The notes beneath the pieces were generated by a model, which searched no databases, was not told the DNA's origin, and was given only the letters and a program-made list of their open reading frames with translations. A program made the position numbers and the translations under genes. From contig CM066734.1 of NCBI GenBank assembly GCA_033961575.1, forward strand, positions 85,024,501 to 85,088,500: a DNA stretch of 64,000 nucleotides, given 5' to 3'. The stretch is from Aselliscus stoliczkanus. Its lineage: Eukaryota; Chordata; Mammalia; Chiroptera; Hipposideridae. Position 1 is the stretch's first letter; each line of letters opens with the position of its first letter. Below are positions 33,191 to 44,700 of this stretch, piece after piece.

Positions 33191-35830
33191 AGTCATTCTT
33201 CACCATGTGCTTTTTCCATTCATCACCTAAACTAATCGTGTCGTTTGTAGGGGACTAAGCTTGGTGGGTGGTGGTTGTGCCCATAGGGTAGCCCCTCCCC
33301 ACCTCTTTATCTGTGTCCTGATTGCTTCCGCTAGAGATCGATATATTATACTGCAAGTCAACACGTTGCAGAAAAGCCAGCCATGTATTTCTGACCAACG
33401 ATGAGTTTTAATCAGCGTCTCTTATACACAAGGTGTTGTTCAGTCTGTGGTATACACCTTTAATTGGCTCATCTGTTCCATTGTAGCATTTTCAACCTCA
33501 CCTGCAAACTGAGTTTCCTTCACTATAAGAGCAAAAGTCTTATATTAAGGGTCAAGTACCCTTTTCTGACTTAGGGGGATTATCACAGGCAGCACGGTGA
33601 AATTTTGACTAGAGCTTACATGTATCCTAAATAAGCTTCCGAGTCTAAAGCAGCATTGTGTCATCTGGTTAAAAGGAATATGCCACGTCTACACGAACTA
33701 TTGTAGTTTGGTTTCGTGTTCCTGTCAACAGCTAACTGGAATGACAGGAGTTTCTTCACAGAAGGATCACTCTTAAACCTAGAAACCAAGTTGTGTTGCA
33801 CTGAATACAATGATTAAAACAAAGAAGCCTCCGAAAAATTCTGGGGTAATGTCAAACTGCACCCACTGTTTCTGCTTCCTTGTGCAGCTTCCCGAGGGTG
33901 CCAGATAACTGTTTTCTGTGGATCCTGTAAGTCATCTTCCTTCAAATTGATAAATCCATACATGAATTTTTCCATGTTTAAACGCACATATTCTAATATA
34001 TGCAATGTAGACTCTCCTTTTTAAAAGGAAAAGGCTACCAATCGATCTCCCCGTTCATTCTTTACGTTATTAAAGAAGGAACCAGTTGCTACTGCTATTA
34101 AAGTGGAAAGGAATTTTAAATAGAAGTATCTTCACCTAAAGATTGCGGAAGCGACTTCCGCTGCATTCCTCCCCTTCCAGAGACTTGATGACAGTGGGAG
34201 TTGGTCCTTACACAGTGGCATTTAAGCCTAGGTACTCGGACCTTTTAATATCCAGGAGAAAGGGAATTAAAAGAAAATCCTAAAACTAAAAATCCGTATT
34301 TATGCATTCACTGTTCATGTAATCTACATCAAGAGTTTTGCTAAGATCCCTAAATCGTCCTTCTGTGGTCAGGACTGGGCCCTCTTCAGCCAGTGTAGGT
34401 CCACCTTTTTTGCTCCTCATTGGGTCACATACTTTTATTCTCATTTTAGTGTTCCATTATTTTGTTTCAATGTTGTGACCTAAATAAAGTTTGGGTATTT
34501 AACTTCCGCTCATTTCTTACATATAGACATACATTTTTTAACTCACACAATGGGGATGAACAGAACTTGCTACTTCATACAGAATGTTGGAGGGGGGTGG
34601 AATTGTCAATTATAAAGCCCAATACAAAAGTAAAGTATTAGCACTAATGTGTCTGCATGTATTGGTCAACCAACATTGTGATACCTTGGATCTTTTGTGT
34701 TGCAGAGTAAAATGTAAGAAAGCCATACAAATATTGAGCAAACCAATCAACCGAAATCATGTCAACTCTAATATTTTGCAAATGAACTTCAACATTCATT
34801 TTTAAGTTCAGTATTTATGATTAGCCTATTCCTGTCTTTAATACTACTTAGGTCACACAACTAATTTTTTAAACTTTATTTAAGCTTCTTAAAAACAGAC
34901 TATGTATTTAATTTTATTTCTGCAGTTTGTGAAATTCTTATCCATCACAGTACTGAATATAGGAATGGAGCTCAAAATTTGAATATAGGTTATACATATA
35001 AACTGTATATACTAGTATATGTAGTTATTTATATTTATTTCCTAAATATGCCTTCTGAAATGTTGGATGAAAAAAACTTTGAAAGATAACGTATTTTCAC
35101 AAGCAATTGTTAAAATGATCTCTTGGAATTAAATTCCTCTTTCTCTTATTTCTTTAAGGCATTACTTTACAAAGCCAAAGCTACCTACCTAGTTAGCTTT
35201 TTTCTCTCTATTGAAAAGTATCCTCTTGTATCATCTTTCTTGTCACTGGTTCTTAAGTATTGGGCATGCAAAACTGGCTTTCATCTTTCAAAAGTGAATT
35301 CATTTAAAGGCAGTAGTATGAAACCTCTTACAACGTAACTATTAGTACTGTATTCCAACTGTCACATTATAAAGGAATTCTTATTTATGGCAAAGTCATA
35401 GTGGCACATTTTTCACTATATTCACTTAATCAAAATACAAGTGATGGTAATATTAGTAATCAAGGTGTGTAACATCATAGTAGGTTGTATTAAAGTACTA
35501 ATGATGCTCCCTTCCTAAATTCCAGTCACCTGGAATTCACACCAGTTAATTCACAATAACACCAGTTACTTGAGTGTTGTGACTTGTATAAGAAGGTATT
35601 TATCAATGGAATTTATATTTCCTAAGAGGTTCAGGAGGACCCAGAATTTACAAAGTTTAATATAAGTATACCAATCAAACATTAATATTAAAAACACCTG
35701 AAGAGATTCATTTATCTAAAGTAAAAAAAAAAAATACATCGAGTGAATGGAATACTGACTCAGTATTATAGTTACTTAACACCGTGAATTGGTTTTCCTT
35801 TGATAGTTTAACCATTTCAAAATAATCCTG
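33191..35830. other. Intergenic DNA between COX18 promoter and ANKRD17 3' end
   Basis: No gene is recognised. The sequence is mostly unique-looking and AT-rich. Open frames at 33814-34005, 34584-34805 and 35123-35338 have no coding features I can support. Confidence 0.45.
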
Positions 35831-35835
35831 ATTTT

Positions 35836-36260
35836 TTTTTTTTTTTAAAGGTTTTTTATTGGGGAATTGGTGGAGGGGAACAGCGTTGGGGAATCAGGGA
35901 AGGGGAACAGACAAGTTGCTGTCTTTTTGTTCTTCAGTCTAGTTGCGGAGGATGTTGCTTCACTGTTGGTATCGTCATTGTGCTCTTCCCGGATGAGGCA
36001 GATAAGTCGCTGGCCTCTGGATGTCGCTAACCGCGGCTATTGGCAGCTCACGCTTGGCTGCGGGCCACTCACTGTAGCCTATGGCAGCCCACTGCAGCAG
36101 GGGCTGCAGCCCACACCATCACCGGGGCTCGCACAGCCCAGCTCCAGGTGGAGCTGTTGTTAGCTGTAGAGGGCAGTGTCACTGGCCCTCATGTGGGATC
36201 CGAACCGGGGCCACTGGCATCCCAAAACCAGCGCTTAACCAATGCGCCACTCGGCCGGCC
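35836..36260 (-). mobile_element. Long tRNA-derived SINE (type A), reverse
   Basis: T-run, AGGTTTTTTATTGGGGAATT tail, body, and CTCGGCCGGCCC head. A perfect 18-bp TSD, CAAAATAATCCTGATTTT, is at 35818-35835 and 36261-36278. It is one of the youngest-looking insertions in the window. It lies just downstream of the ANKRD17 poly(A) site. Confidence 0.9.
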
Positions 36261-37012
36261 CAAAATAATCCTGATTTTAAAATTTGTTATTTAGAAGGAA
36301 GTTTGGGCATGCTTAAAATGTTCTGTTCTGTAATGCCAGACCTGTGGGAAGGAGTGTTTCTGAAAAACGTCAAAATTAAAATACACTGAATAAATCAGAG
36401 TATCTGAAAAGGTTTTGTGATCTTGAGTTTCCCTGTTTAGTTTGACACTTTGTATTGTTTTAAACATAAATTGAATAATATAGTGTGCAAAGCAATTTTT
36501 ATGAAATGTGTATTTAGGTCATTTGAGTCAAAAGAAAGATGGAATAATAGTTTCATGAAGAACTAGACAGATCAGTTAGTAAACTATTTACTCCCCCACT
36601 TTTTTTTCCTGAGAATGACTATAAGGGTAGCAATTTACCAAAAAATTAATTTTCAATTACTAATAAAACTTTACAGTAATTAGAAACAGAAGGGGAAAAT
36701 ATATTTCACATGAATACTAAAATCAGTTTTTGTGAATATGCTAATATATGCTGAAATATGTTTGAAAAGCCAGGGTAAATAAAATGATATCTAAAATGGA
36801 ATGGTTGGTAGGAACAAATTACACAATAATTGGGATATTAACTATTTTGGGATTTAAGGTGCAAACTAACCCAAGCATTATTTCCAAGAGTTAAGTCACT
36901 TCTTAAAAGACAGAAAAGAAATACATTATGTAGTCTGCAATTACACATACCACATACTTTCAAAAAGGGGGGAAAAAAAGACCTGCATGGTCTCAAAAGA
37001 TTGTTGTTGTTT

Positions 37013-37018
37013 TTTATT
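37013..37018 (-). terminator. ANKRD17: Candidate ANKRD17 polyadenylation signal
   Basis: AATAAA on the minus strand about 2.3 kb past the stop, with a GU/U-rich element 20-45 nt downstream. The final choice among hexamers needs transcript data. Confidence 0.4.
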
Positions 37019-37602
37019 GTTCAAATAAAAATGCACTGCATTACATCTGAAATATAAAAAATGTGTTTGAAAAATGGTCCTAGTACAGACTTCGAAAACC
37101 ATGGTATTGTACGTTAACAAGCCCGATCCCCAAAACTAAAAAAGGAGTATTCCAATCTATATCCCCCTGTCCCCATAGTTTTAAAGTTAAGAAAATATAG
37201 GGTTTTCTCTCCTCTTTTTTAGTAAGACACCCCATCTTAAGAAATTCTTTTGTGCATCAATACAACTCAGGTGTTGTAATACTGGGTGATCTCTGTTACC
37301 TAGCAGGATTATTTTAATTAGAAAATAACCCTAGTTAACACAGGAAAGAAATTAAGCAAAAGCTTATACGATAGTGGCAAAAGTCAACCATAGAAAACAT
37401 GCTTAAATAGCATTACACTCCTTTCTTAGTAAAGTGCTATAATTTTGTCTCATAACTATATTTATTTGCAGAATCTCATCTAGCTTTTCCTTTAAATTTG
37501 GTTATCAATCACCGGTAGAAAGACAAATTTATGTATTTTAAGACCACTTCCTAAATTAAAAGATATAAGTATGTTGTTTACAAACTTCAAGAAATGTTTG
37601 AG

Positions 37603-37710
37603 GGCTGGGTGAGTTGCGTGGTGGTTAAGCACTGGCTTGGGAAGCCAGCGACCCCGGTTCGGGTCCCACATATGAGGGCCAGTGATGACATTGCCCTCAA
37701 AAAAAAAAAA
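37603..37710 (+). mobile_element. Short tRNA-only SINE in ANKRD17 3'UTR
   Basis: GGCTGGGTGAGTTGCGTGGTGG head, tRNA boxes, stop at TTGCCCTC and A-tail. The TSD AAATGTTTGAG is at 37592-37602 and 37711-37721. It lies antisense to the mRNA, so the transcript carries its complement with a U-run. Confidence 0.85.
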
Positions 37711-39339
37711 AAATGTTTGAGAAATCTCCTTTATACTCTTTTTATTCAGGCTACCAGAGTAAAAAAAACAAAGAAAATCATTTCACTTACTCAAACAGCC
37801 AAGGAACCATATTAATATTGTCAATGTGGGTGATTTATCTGAATTTTAGTTAATGTTTATGTTTCGCCACTGTGGAATTTATGTCTAATTTTTAAAAAAC
37901 CAGGTTGATATATACATTACTTGATTTTTATACTCACTTTCTTTTACATTTCAACCATATAATTTATTTTTCTATATGAGACAGGGTAGGACACATTCTT
38001 CTTGGATATGTTATTGTTTATTGTTTCAAGTGAAGGAATAGATAAATCCCACTGAATACTTTAGTGTGGTCCTGTATCTTATATAAACAGGTTAAATGGA
38101 GACTTTATTTTGCAATCTGTGTATTCATGTCTACCATAAATTGTCTTCATGACAAATGCAAAATTCATTTTATTACTTGCCCCAAGTTAGCTCTTGATCC
38201 TTTTCACTGATAATATACAAGTGTAGAGAACAAGAAGCCTTTAAAAGTGGGGGGAAAATACTTCCCACGAAATTACTGAAAACTGGAAATTTTATGTTGA
38301 CTCTTGATGACTAGAAAGCCAGTGTTAAGAATCAATATTATCCAATATAAAATAGTACACTGAATTGTTTAATAATAAACAGTATATTAAGAGCTTGTAT
38401 ATGCTGACTGAGAACCAGTGGTGGCTTTTTAAATTCTCAGAAAGGCTAAATATTTTATGGTTAAAAGAAACCACAGGTGATGATGTGCTCCATGTCTCTG
38501 TAGCAGCCAAAAATCTTTACAAATTATTTCATGATCAGCAAGAGAATTTTACTGGTATTAGTGAGTGGTAAAAGTGAGAAGAGAAGAAAGAGAGAATAGA
38601 GAAGTGTGTATTAGTTTTAAAAGTGTGACAAGGTAATAAAAAGACATGGAAAAGTGATAAATTTCTTCTTCTAGCCTTGCTGCATACAAACTCAAAAGAG
38701 AGCAAGATGGGTATTTAAAAAGCCAATGTCGGGAAACATCCACTGATAATGCCCATTGTTTTACTTTATACTTAAATTACACAAGCAGAAAAGTTATGCT
38801 TATTAATAGTTTAATGTATGAAGGAAACATCCAGATTCTGAATATGAAGGTACATATCTCACATTAATTTAAGTCTACATAAAGTAGAGCCTCTATACTG
38901 ACATATTGAAATTTACTTTCTGCTTAGCCTTTTTCTGTTATGTAAACAATTGTACATTTATTTGCCATTCTAAAACTTCAGGATCAAGTTTACATAATTT
39001 TGCTAAATTTCCGTGTTTGCTCAGAAGCAGTTTACAGTACTAAAACCAACCAGCCAAAGAACAGCTTCAACAGAAAGTTATGTCCAAAGGGGAAAAGGGA
39101 AAGAAAAAAAAGAAAAATGGTAAGAAAAATGCTAACTAAGGTAAAATGGATGATGATAGGGAATGGGCAGTCACAAATGTTCACAGAAAATAGGTCAGTT
39201 AGTAAGTTCTTCTGCAAAAAGCCTACACACTTCAGTCAAGCACATCAGTAGAATGATTTGGGAACATAAATTTTGTTTTCGGCCACTTGTGATTTCCTCT
39301 GAATGAAAAGGAATTTGCAGGCTAACAAGCTGATCCTCA

Positions 39340-39399
39340 TCAGCCAAGCTGGTTCATATGCACACTGTTCATGTGAGGTGCCCAGGGTCCAGTCCACAC
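39340..39399 (-). CDS. ANKRD17: ANKRD17 last coding exon
   Basis: Nineteen residues (VWTGPWAPHMNSVHMNQLG) then TGA at 39342-39340. The acceptor is TTTGTAG ending at 39400. Phase 0 from the previous exon. Confidence 0.93.
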   Translation of the reverse strand: MWTGPWAPHMNSVHMNQLG

Positions 39400-40102
39400 C
39401 TACAAACAGAACATGCATTTTATTAAATACGTATTTAACACATATTTGATTAAAACAAAACTCTTAAAAACTAATGAAGTGCTCTTAGTATCTATGGACT
39501 AATAGCTAAGTCTCATTTAATTTGCAACATACTTGGAAACAATGAAGAAAAGCAATGACAAACCACTTTTGTCTATTGTTTCCTTGCCTCTTTCTTATCC
39601 CTCAAACAGGATCTATCATTTTTTTTTAAAACCATTATCTGAGTACATAAAGACTGATGACTGGAAGGAAAATGAATCAAAAGTATTAAATATACACCAA
39701 AATAAGCTAAAATATACAAACATGTTTATGAATTTAACGTTATAATTATACAATATTTTGACACTTGTGATACTTTTAGTAAATAACTTCTAGATGGCTC
39801 TTTTCACAATACTAGTAAATTTTGCCATATAAAATTATACAACAATTTGCAACTTAAAATATTTTAGTTACCATCTGCTACCAATAAAATATACTGTGTC
39901 TTTCATAATTTTGGCCCCAAACCACTGCCTTTGGTACCATTTTATACATTACTCTGCCATATTTCAGCTATGTTAAATTTCCCTCCGTTTCCTCAACTGC
40001 CCATATTCACCATGCTCTTTCACTACCCTGATTCACTTGTATCCTATCTGGTTTGGCATCTCATAAACACTAAATAAATGTTCACAGAATGATCAGCCTT
40101 AC

Positions 40103-40267
40103 CGTTTGAGGACCATTATTTTCTGTGGAGCTTGAAACCATCTTTATCAGGGAGTTCCAAGAGGGGTCCGCAGCATGAGGGCCATTAAATATGGGTCCTC
40201 CAGCACCATCAGGAATTGGTGCTACTGAAGGAATCATCGCATTCCCATACACAGAAAAAGGCATACC
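40103..40267 (-). CDS. ANKRD17: ANKRD17 exon (GMPFSVYG to NNGPQT)
   Basis: Fifty-five residues of the tail, phase 0 at both ends. The acceptor is TTTTTTTAAG before GGT and the donor ACG|GTAAGG. The peptide includes AMIPSVAPIPDGAGGPIFNG and WNSLIKMVSSSTENN. No fold is expected; the sequence is highly conserved, as elsewhere in this tail. Confidence 0.94.
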
Positions 40268-40673
40268 CTTAAAAAAACGAGGAAACAAAGATTATGCACA
40301 TGCAACTTGCTGCTTACTTTTGCCAATATAATCCATAGCCTTAAAATTGATATTTGAAACTTCCACTTCATTTTGGAAAAGTATAAGTTATCTAGGAAAT
40401 CTAAAAATCATTTTCCATTATATGATTTCTTCTTGCATTAGATTATGCATAAGCCTACTACATCCAACATATTTTGTCAAAAAACATTTCTCTATACAAC
40501 TGAGACAAAATCATGACTTATAAACATTTATATTTCAGCCAGATTTTGACCTATAACTGTAGGCTGGAGCCCCAGCAATCACTTCACAAACATTTATCCA
40601 CTTGAAAGTGAAATAAAACTAACAAGAAAAACATTTAGAAATAATGAAAATTCTTTTTTAAAATTACCATTAC

Positions 40674-40852
40674 CCCAACTTTAGGAAAGTCCATGTATCC
40701 TGCAGGAACATGCTGATGGAATGTACCAGAAGGAGTTACAATTCCTGTACTCTCTCGCTCCATTGCTTGATGCTGTGAAAACACTCCTGGATCAGACATT
40801 GGCCTATGAATCATTGGATTCCCCATTCCAGGGTTACACCAGTCTACTTTGT
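40674..40852 (-). CDS. ANKRD17: ANKRD17 exon (DKVDWCNP to FPKVG)
   Basis: Completes an Asp and encodes 59 residues, including GMGNPMIHRPMSDPGVFSQH and YMDFPKVG. The acceptor is CCCACAG ending at 40853 and the donor GGG|GTAATG, a weak but standard GT donor. Tail region, no domain. Confidence 0.93.
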
Positions 40853-41113
40853 CTGTGGGAAAAATGAAGAAGCAGAAAAAAATAATTGGTAAAATTCAAA
40901 ATCAGAAGACAGCAAAATAAAGTATTTTATATATTTCTACTTAATATTTTCCACTTTGACTTGTGATTTCTTCAGAATGAACTACTTTTATATATTTACT
41001 GCAGTATTTCCATGTTTGTAAATAGTGATATGATACCCTAATAAAATAACCGAAAAAACAGTTTGTGTTACAAAACAAAGGAAAATACGCTAAGATAAAA
41101 CCTAAAGAACCCC

Positions 41114-41167
41114 AAATATCTTCATCTCCGTAATATGAGATATATCTTCATCTCCGTAATATGAGAT
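41114..41167. repeat. Tandem duplication, two copies of about 26 bp
   Basis: ATCTTCATCTCCGTAATATG occurs at about 41118-41137 and again at about 41145-41164, in an ANKRD17 intron 30 bp before the composite SINE. Confidence 0.85.
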
Positions 41168-41203
41168 GAAGAAAAGAATATGCTTACATTAGACTATTTT
41201 TGT

Positions 41204-41710
41204 TTGTTTGTTTGTTTAAGGATTTTATTGGGGAATTGGGGAAGGGGAACAGTGTTGGGGAATTGGGGAATGGGACCAGCCAAGTTGTTGTTCTTCAGTC
41301 TTGGTTGTGGAGGGCGTCAGTAGCCACCTGGCTTCCTGTCAGCAGCTTGTGGCCTCTAAGCTCAAGGTGCTGTGTTCAATCTTAGTTGCGGGTGGGCGTA
41401 GCCACCATCCCACGCCAGAGTCAAACCCAGCAGGCTTAAGCGCGCACGGTCTATCCACTGAGCCATCCAGGTGGCAGCTCAGCTCAAGGTGCCAAGTTCA
41501 GCCTTAGTTGCAGGTGGGCGAAGCCCACCGTTGGACAGGCAGTCTTGTTATTACACCAGCTGAGCCATCCTGCCACCTGTTGGCAGCTCAGCGACAGCTC
41601 AGCTCAGGCGCAGCATCACTGGCCCATGTGGAAATTGAACCGATGGCGCTGCTGCTCAGAGCTTGCTCTCCCAAGCCAACTCTCAACCAACTGAGACACT
41701 CGGCTGGCCC
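41204..41710 (-). mobile_element. Composite multi-unit SINE, reverse
   Basis: About 500 bp. On the minus strand it starts with a type-B-like head (GGCCAGCCGAGTGTCTCAGT), contains the GGATGGCTCAGCTGGTGTAA motif of a second tRNA-like unit and a further GGATGGCTCAGTGGATAGAC unit, and closes with a type A tail (CCCCAATTCCCCAATAAAAT). The TSD TAGACTATTTTTG is at 41190-41202 and 41712-41724 (one mismatch), so the compound inserted as one piece. In an ANKRD17 intron. Confidence 0.8.
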
Positions 41711-41919
41711 CTAGACCATTTTTGATCCAAAGGAAATGATAAATTCAAAGAGAGGTCACATGGGAATAATAAATGTTCTGAACTCTCAACTAAAAGTGAT
41801 GAGGCAAAACAAAGAAATATGAATACCCATCATTTAAGAATGACTATGAATGTTAAATACTGCTCACAATATTTTAATACATAAACTTAATTTGCTATAA
41901 GCAGGATAGCATATCATAC

Positions 41920-42168
41920 CTTGGTTGCCACCAATCCCTTCAAAAGACCAGATGCCACTGTGCCCTACTGATGTGGACAAGTTACTCCCAATAACAGATG
42001 GAGCTGAAGTTCCAGTTTGCCTGATACGTGCAGAACGTTCAGTCCCAATAGGGACTGGAACTTTTCTGTCCTGAGAGACGTTGCTGGGCTTTTCTGACCC
42101 TAAAGGTACTGATGATGGGGCAGGAGAAGGTGCACGAACTCCAGAGGACACTGACTGTGCAGGAGAAT
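41920..42168 (-). CDS. ANKRD17: ANKRD17 exon (SPAQSVSS to IGGNQ)
   Basis: Begins by completing Asp (G|AT) and encodes SPAQSVSSGVRAPSPAPSS, then a basic stretch (ERSARIRQTG), then SGIWSFEGIGGNQ. 249 nt, acceptor TTCTCTAG ending at 42169, donor CAAG|GTATGA. Part of the Ser/Pro-rich tail. Confidence 0.94.
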
Positions 42169-42844
42169 CTAGAGAAAAGACAGTTTGAATTAGTATACAT
42201 GTCATCTATAGAGCATGTAATTTTGTAAAACCAAACCTCAAATTCTAAAGACATCTTAAATATGGATTCTGAGGAAAAATGAAATATGAAAATAATGCTT
42301 AAATAATAAATTATGCACATTAAAATTTGGTTAAAGTTCCATGACTTTGTAGTCATTTTGTAATCTGGCTCACAGTTTTTTCACTCACTTATGTGAACAA
42401 TGTGAAGAAGTGAATGCTGCAACTATAAATATAATAAACCATGAAACGAATATTGAAATGAATTAACTCTTGACACTGAGTAAAATATAACACCAGAGCA
42501 ATGAGAGGACAATGTTTAAATTAAAAAAAAAAAACAACAACAAAAAATGGAGGTGGGGAAAATCATGCCTATATTGGAAATTCCAGCACTGTATTCCTTG
42601 AGAACACTTGTCCCTTTAAGTGTTATGATGAAAAAACAAAGGGATTCAGGTATCTAACAAATTCGGAAAAGCTGGCTGAAGGAAAAAAATAAGTTTATTT
42701 AAATCAGGACTTCACAGAACCTTAATATGCTTGTAAAATACCGACAGAAGACTCTGCCTCATTACCCAACTTTGTTTTATTGTATTTTGTGCATGTGTGG
42801 CCATATTTATCCAAAGGAATTTAGGTAGATAATAAATTTACAAA

Positions 42845-42894
42845 ACCTATCTATCTATCTACACCCCCCCCCGCCATACACACACATACACACA

Positions 42895-42926
<32 letters not shown>
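42845..42926. repeat. Compound microsatellite (CTAT)n, C-run, (CA)n
   Basis: CTATCTATCTATCTA at about 42849-42863, an imperfect C-rich run, then CACATACACACAGACACA leading to a pure (CA)n to about 42926. Intronic. Confidence 0.9.
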
Positions 42927-42928
<2 letters not shown>

Positions 42929-43048
42929 GCTTCCACTTACTAAAGTAAGTGAATTTGGAAGACAAAGGAAATTTTCAGGGAATTTGGAAGACAAAGAAAA
43001 ATTCGGTAATATTAGCTTGAATATTTTTTAAAAACACTTATTTATATA

Positions 43049-43281
43049 CCAGGGTATCAAAAAAATGTATACAAGTGGACACTGGTCAACGTTGCTAAAG
43101 CAGTAGTTCGCCGTAATCAGAAGTGTCTGGATTCTGATGGTAACCACTTTGAGCACCTCTTGTAATTGCAGAGGTCAAACGTGACTTGTATTCATCTTTT
43201 GTTATCGGTATATACTAAGTATTACAATTTTAATACAGTTTTCCTTTCTTAAAGTGTGTATACATTTTTTGGCATCCTCTG
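43049..43281 (+). mobile_element. Mariner-derived MITE, copy 1
   Basis: Terminal inverted repeats (CCAGGGTATCAAAAAAATGT; TACATTTTTTGGCATCCTCTG) flanked by TA. The interior ends a transposase frame, VRRNQKCLDSDGNHFEHLL then stop (about 43107-43163), which is the C-terminus of a mariner DD34D enzyme. Everything upstream of that is deleted, so the copy is non-autonomous. Confidence 0.82.
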
Positions 43282-43689
43282 TATATTTAGAATCATAAAG
43301 TGGAAAATGCCGTGGAAATCAATTCTGTCTTACTAGTGCTTACAGAGGTATATTTTGGTTAAATTGGTAGTACCATCTATCAGTGAGTTGTAGTGACTAT
43401 TAACTAAAAAGAACGAATGAAAAATTACTTCATAAATTATCTTTTATTATATGGATGTTGATATTATTGGAGAACAAAAACATGAAACATGAGCTTACTA
43501 TCTATAAAAGTAAACCAAGAAATCTATTACCCTCTAATCCTGTCATTTAACTGCAGGTTATAGCTAACTTGACAGCATTTAGTTTAACACATCATAGATA
43601 ATAAAAAAGCCACATATGTATCTTTAAGGCAATTATAAATATTTCAAAATTCACCTTAAAATTATACTGGTATAAAAGGGAATTCTAGG

Positions 43690-44700
43690 AAGATTGCAGG
43701 TAGCAGCAGTACAGGTTTGATTTTTCCCTAATGTTCCCATTAAAACAAAGCCACTAAGTTAACAAAGCCAAGGACCCATGGGTAACGTCTATAAAAACAC
43801 TAACAGACAAGGTATCCAAATGAAGCCAAAATGAAGGGGGACAAATCACCCACAGCTATAAGACTTATGTGGTATAAGCATCTGTGGGGAAGGAAGCAAT
43901 TCTCCAGACCTACAAACAGGAGATTAGAGAACCACAAAACAGTACTCAAGGGAAAGCAGGGCCTGCCAATATGAGGAGAACAGCAAGTGAAACTGGGAGA
44001 GGTCTGCCTACCCACTGGTGGCTGGAAGGGCTTCAAAATGAGGTCTGAAGAAGCTGGAACAATGTCAGCCATCCTATGAACTCTCTAAAGTACCTGCTGA
44101 AGCCTCTTTCCAGGATAAAGCCCCACACTAAGAAACTTCTGGGAACAGATTAAAACTAAGCAGGAAAAGGGACAACAGAAGCAAAGAGAAGATCCAGTCA
44201 AAAGTAGGGCAGACTAGGTAGGGGTGGGTAAATGGATAAGGACAACAAAGCCAGCAGATTTAATAAAGTACCAGACCATATTTTTGCACACTTTTCTAAA
44301 AGAGGGAATTCTAGAGCCTTTAAACTAGAAAAGATATTCTGATCCACTTATCCCTTCTATAAATCCAGTAAACTCATTTCATTTAAAACTACAGAACTGC
44401 AGTCGAATTCCACACAAGGTTATCATATGAACTAAAAGAGATATGAACCTATAACATTGTGTAGACAGTAAAAGCCTGCCAGAAAGAAAGCTATATCCTA
44501 ATATTCCAAAAGTACATCAGAATGAAACTATAACCTAAAATTCCAAAGTGAGTTAAAATAAATGAAGAAAAAGGTATCAAAGAGCAGCATAATTCAGATT
44601 TGGTAAAACTGGAAACAAAATGACAAAGCTCAGGCAAGTATTAGAAATGAAGGAAGACTCCAGAAAAGACTAAATTGAACTACAAGGAACACAAGCTGGT
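43690..44700. other. ANKRD17 intron, likely old L1-derived text
   Basis: A/G-rich sequence with long stretches such as 'gggcctgccaatatgaggag' recalls L1 5' regions. I cannot assign a subfamily. A degenerate GGCA/GGAC tandem stretch lies just after it at about 44818-44872. Confidence 0.3.

Larger units (their letters stand above)
36990..39339 (-). other. ANKRD17: ANKRD17 3'UTR (about 2.3 kb)
   Basis: Runs from the TGA at 39342-39340 to a likely end just past an AATAAA at 37018-37013, which is followed by a T-rich GTCTTTTTTT element on the transcript strand. The AT-rich sequence has no long frame. It is interrupted by a short SINE at 37603-37710. Other AATAAA-like hexamers occur upstream (for example around 38167-38172), so shorter forms are possible. 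Confidence 0.5.

Noticed and set aside
42845..42926. CRISPR-like or satellite array
   Set aside because: It is a simple compound microsatellite with no spacers; the genome is mammalian.
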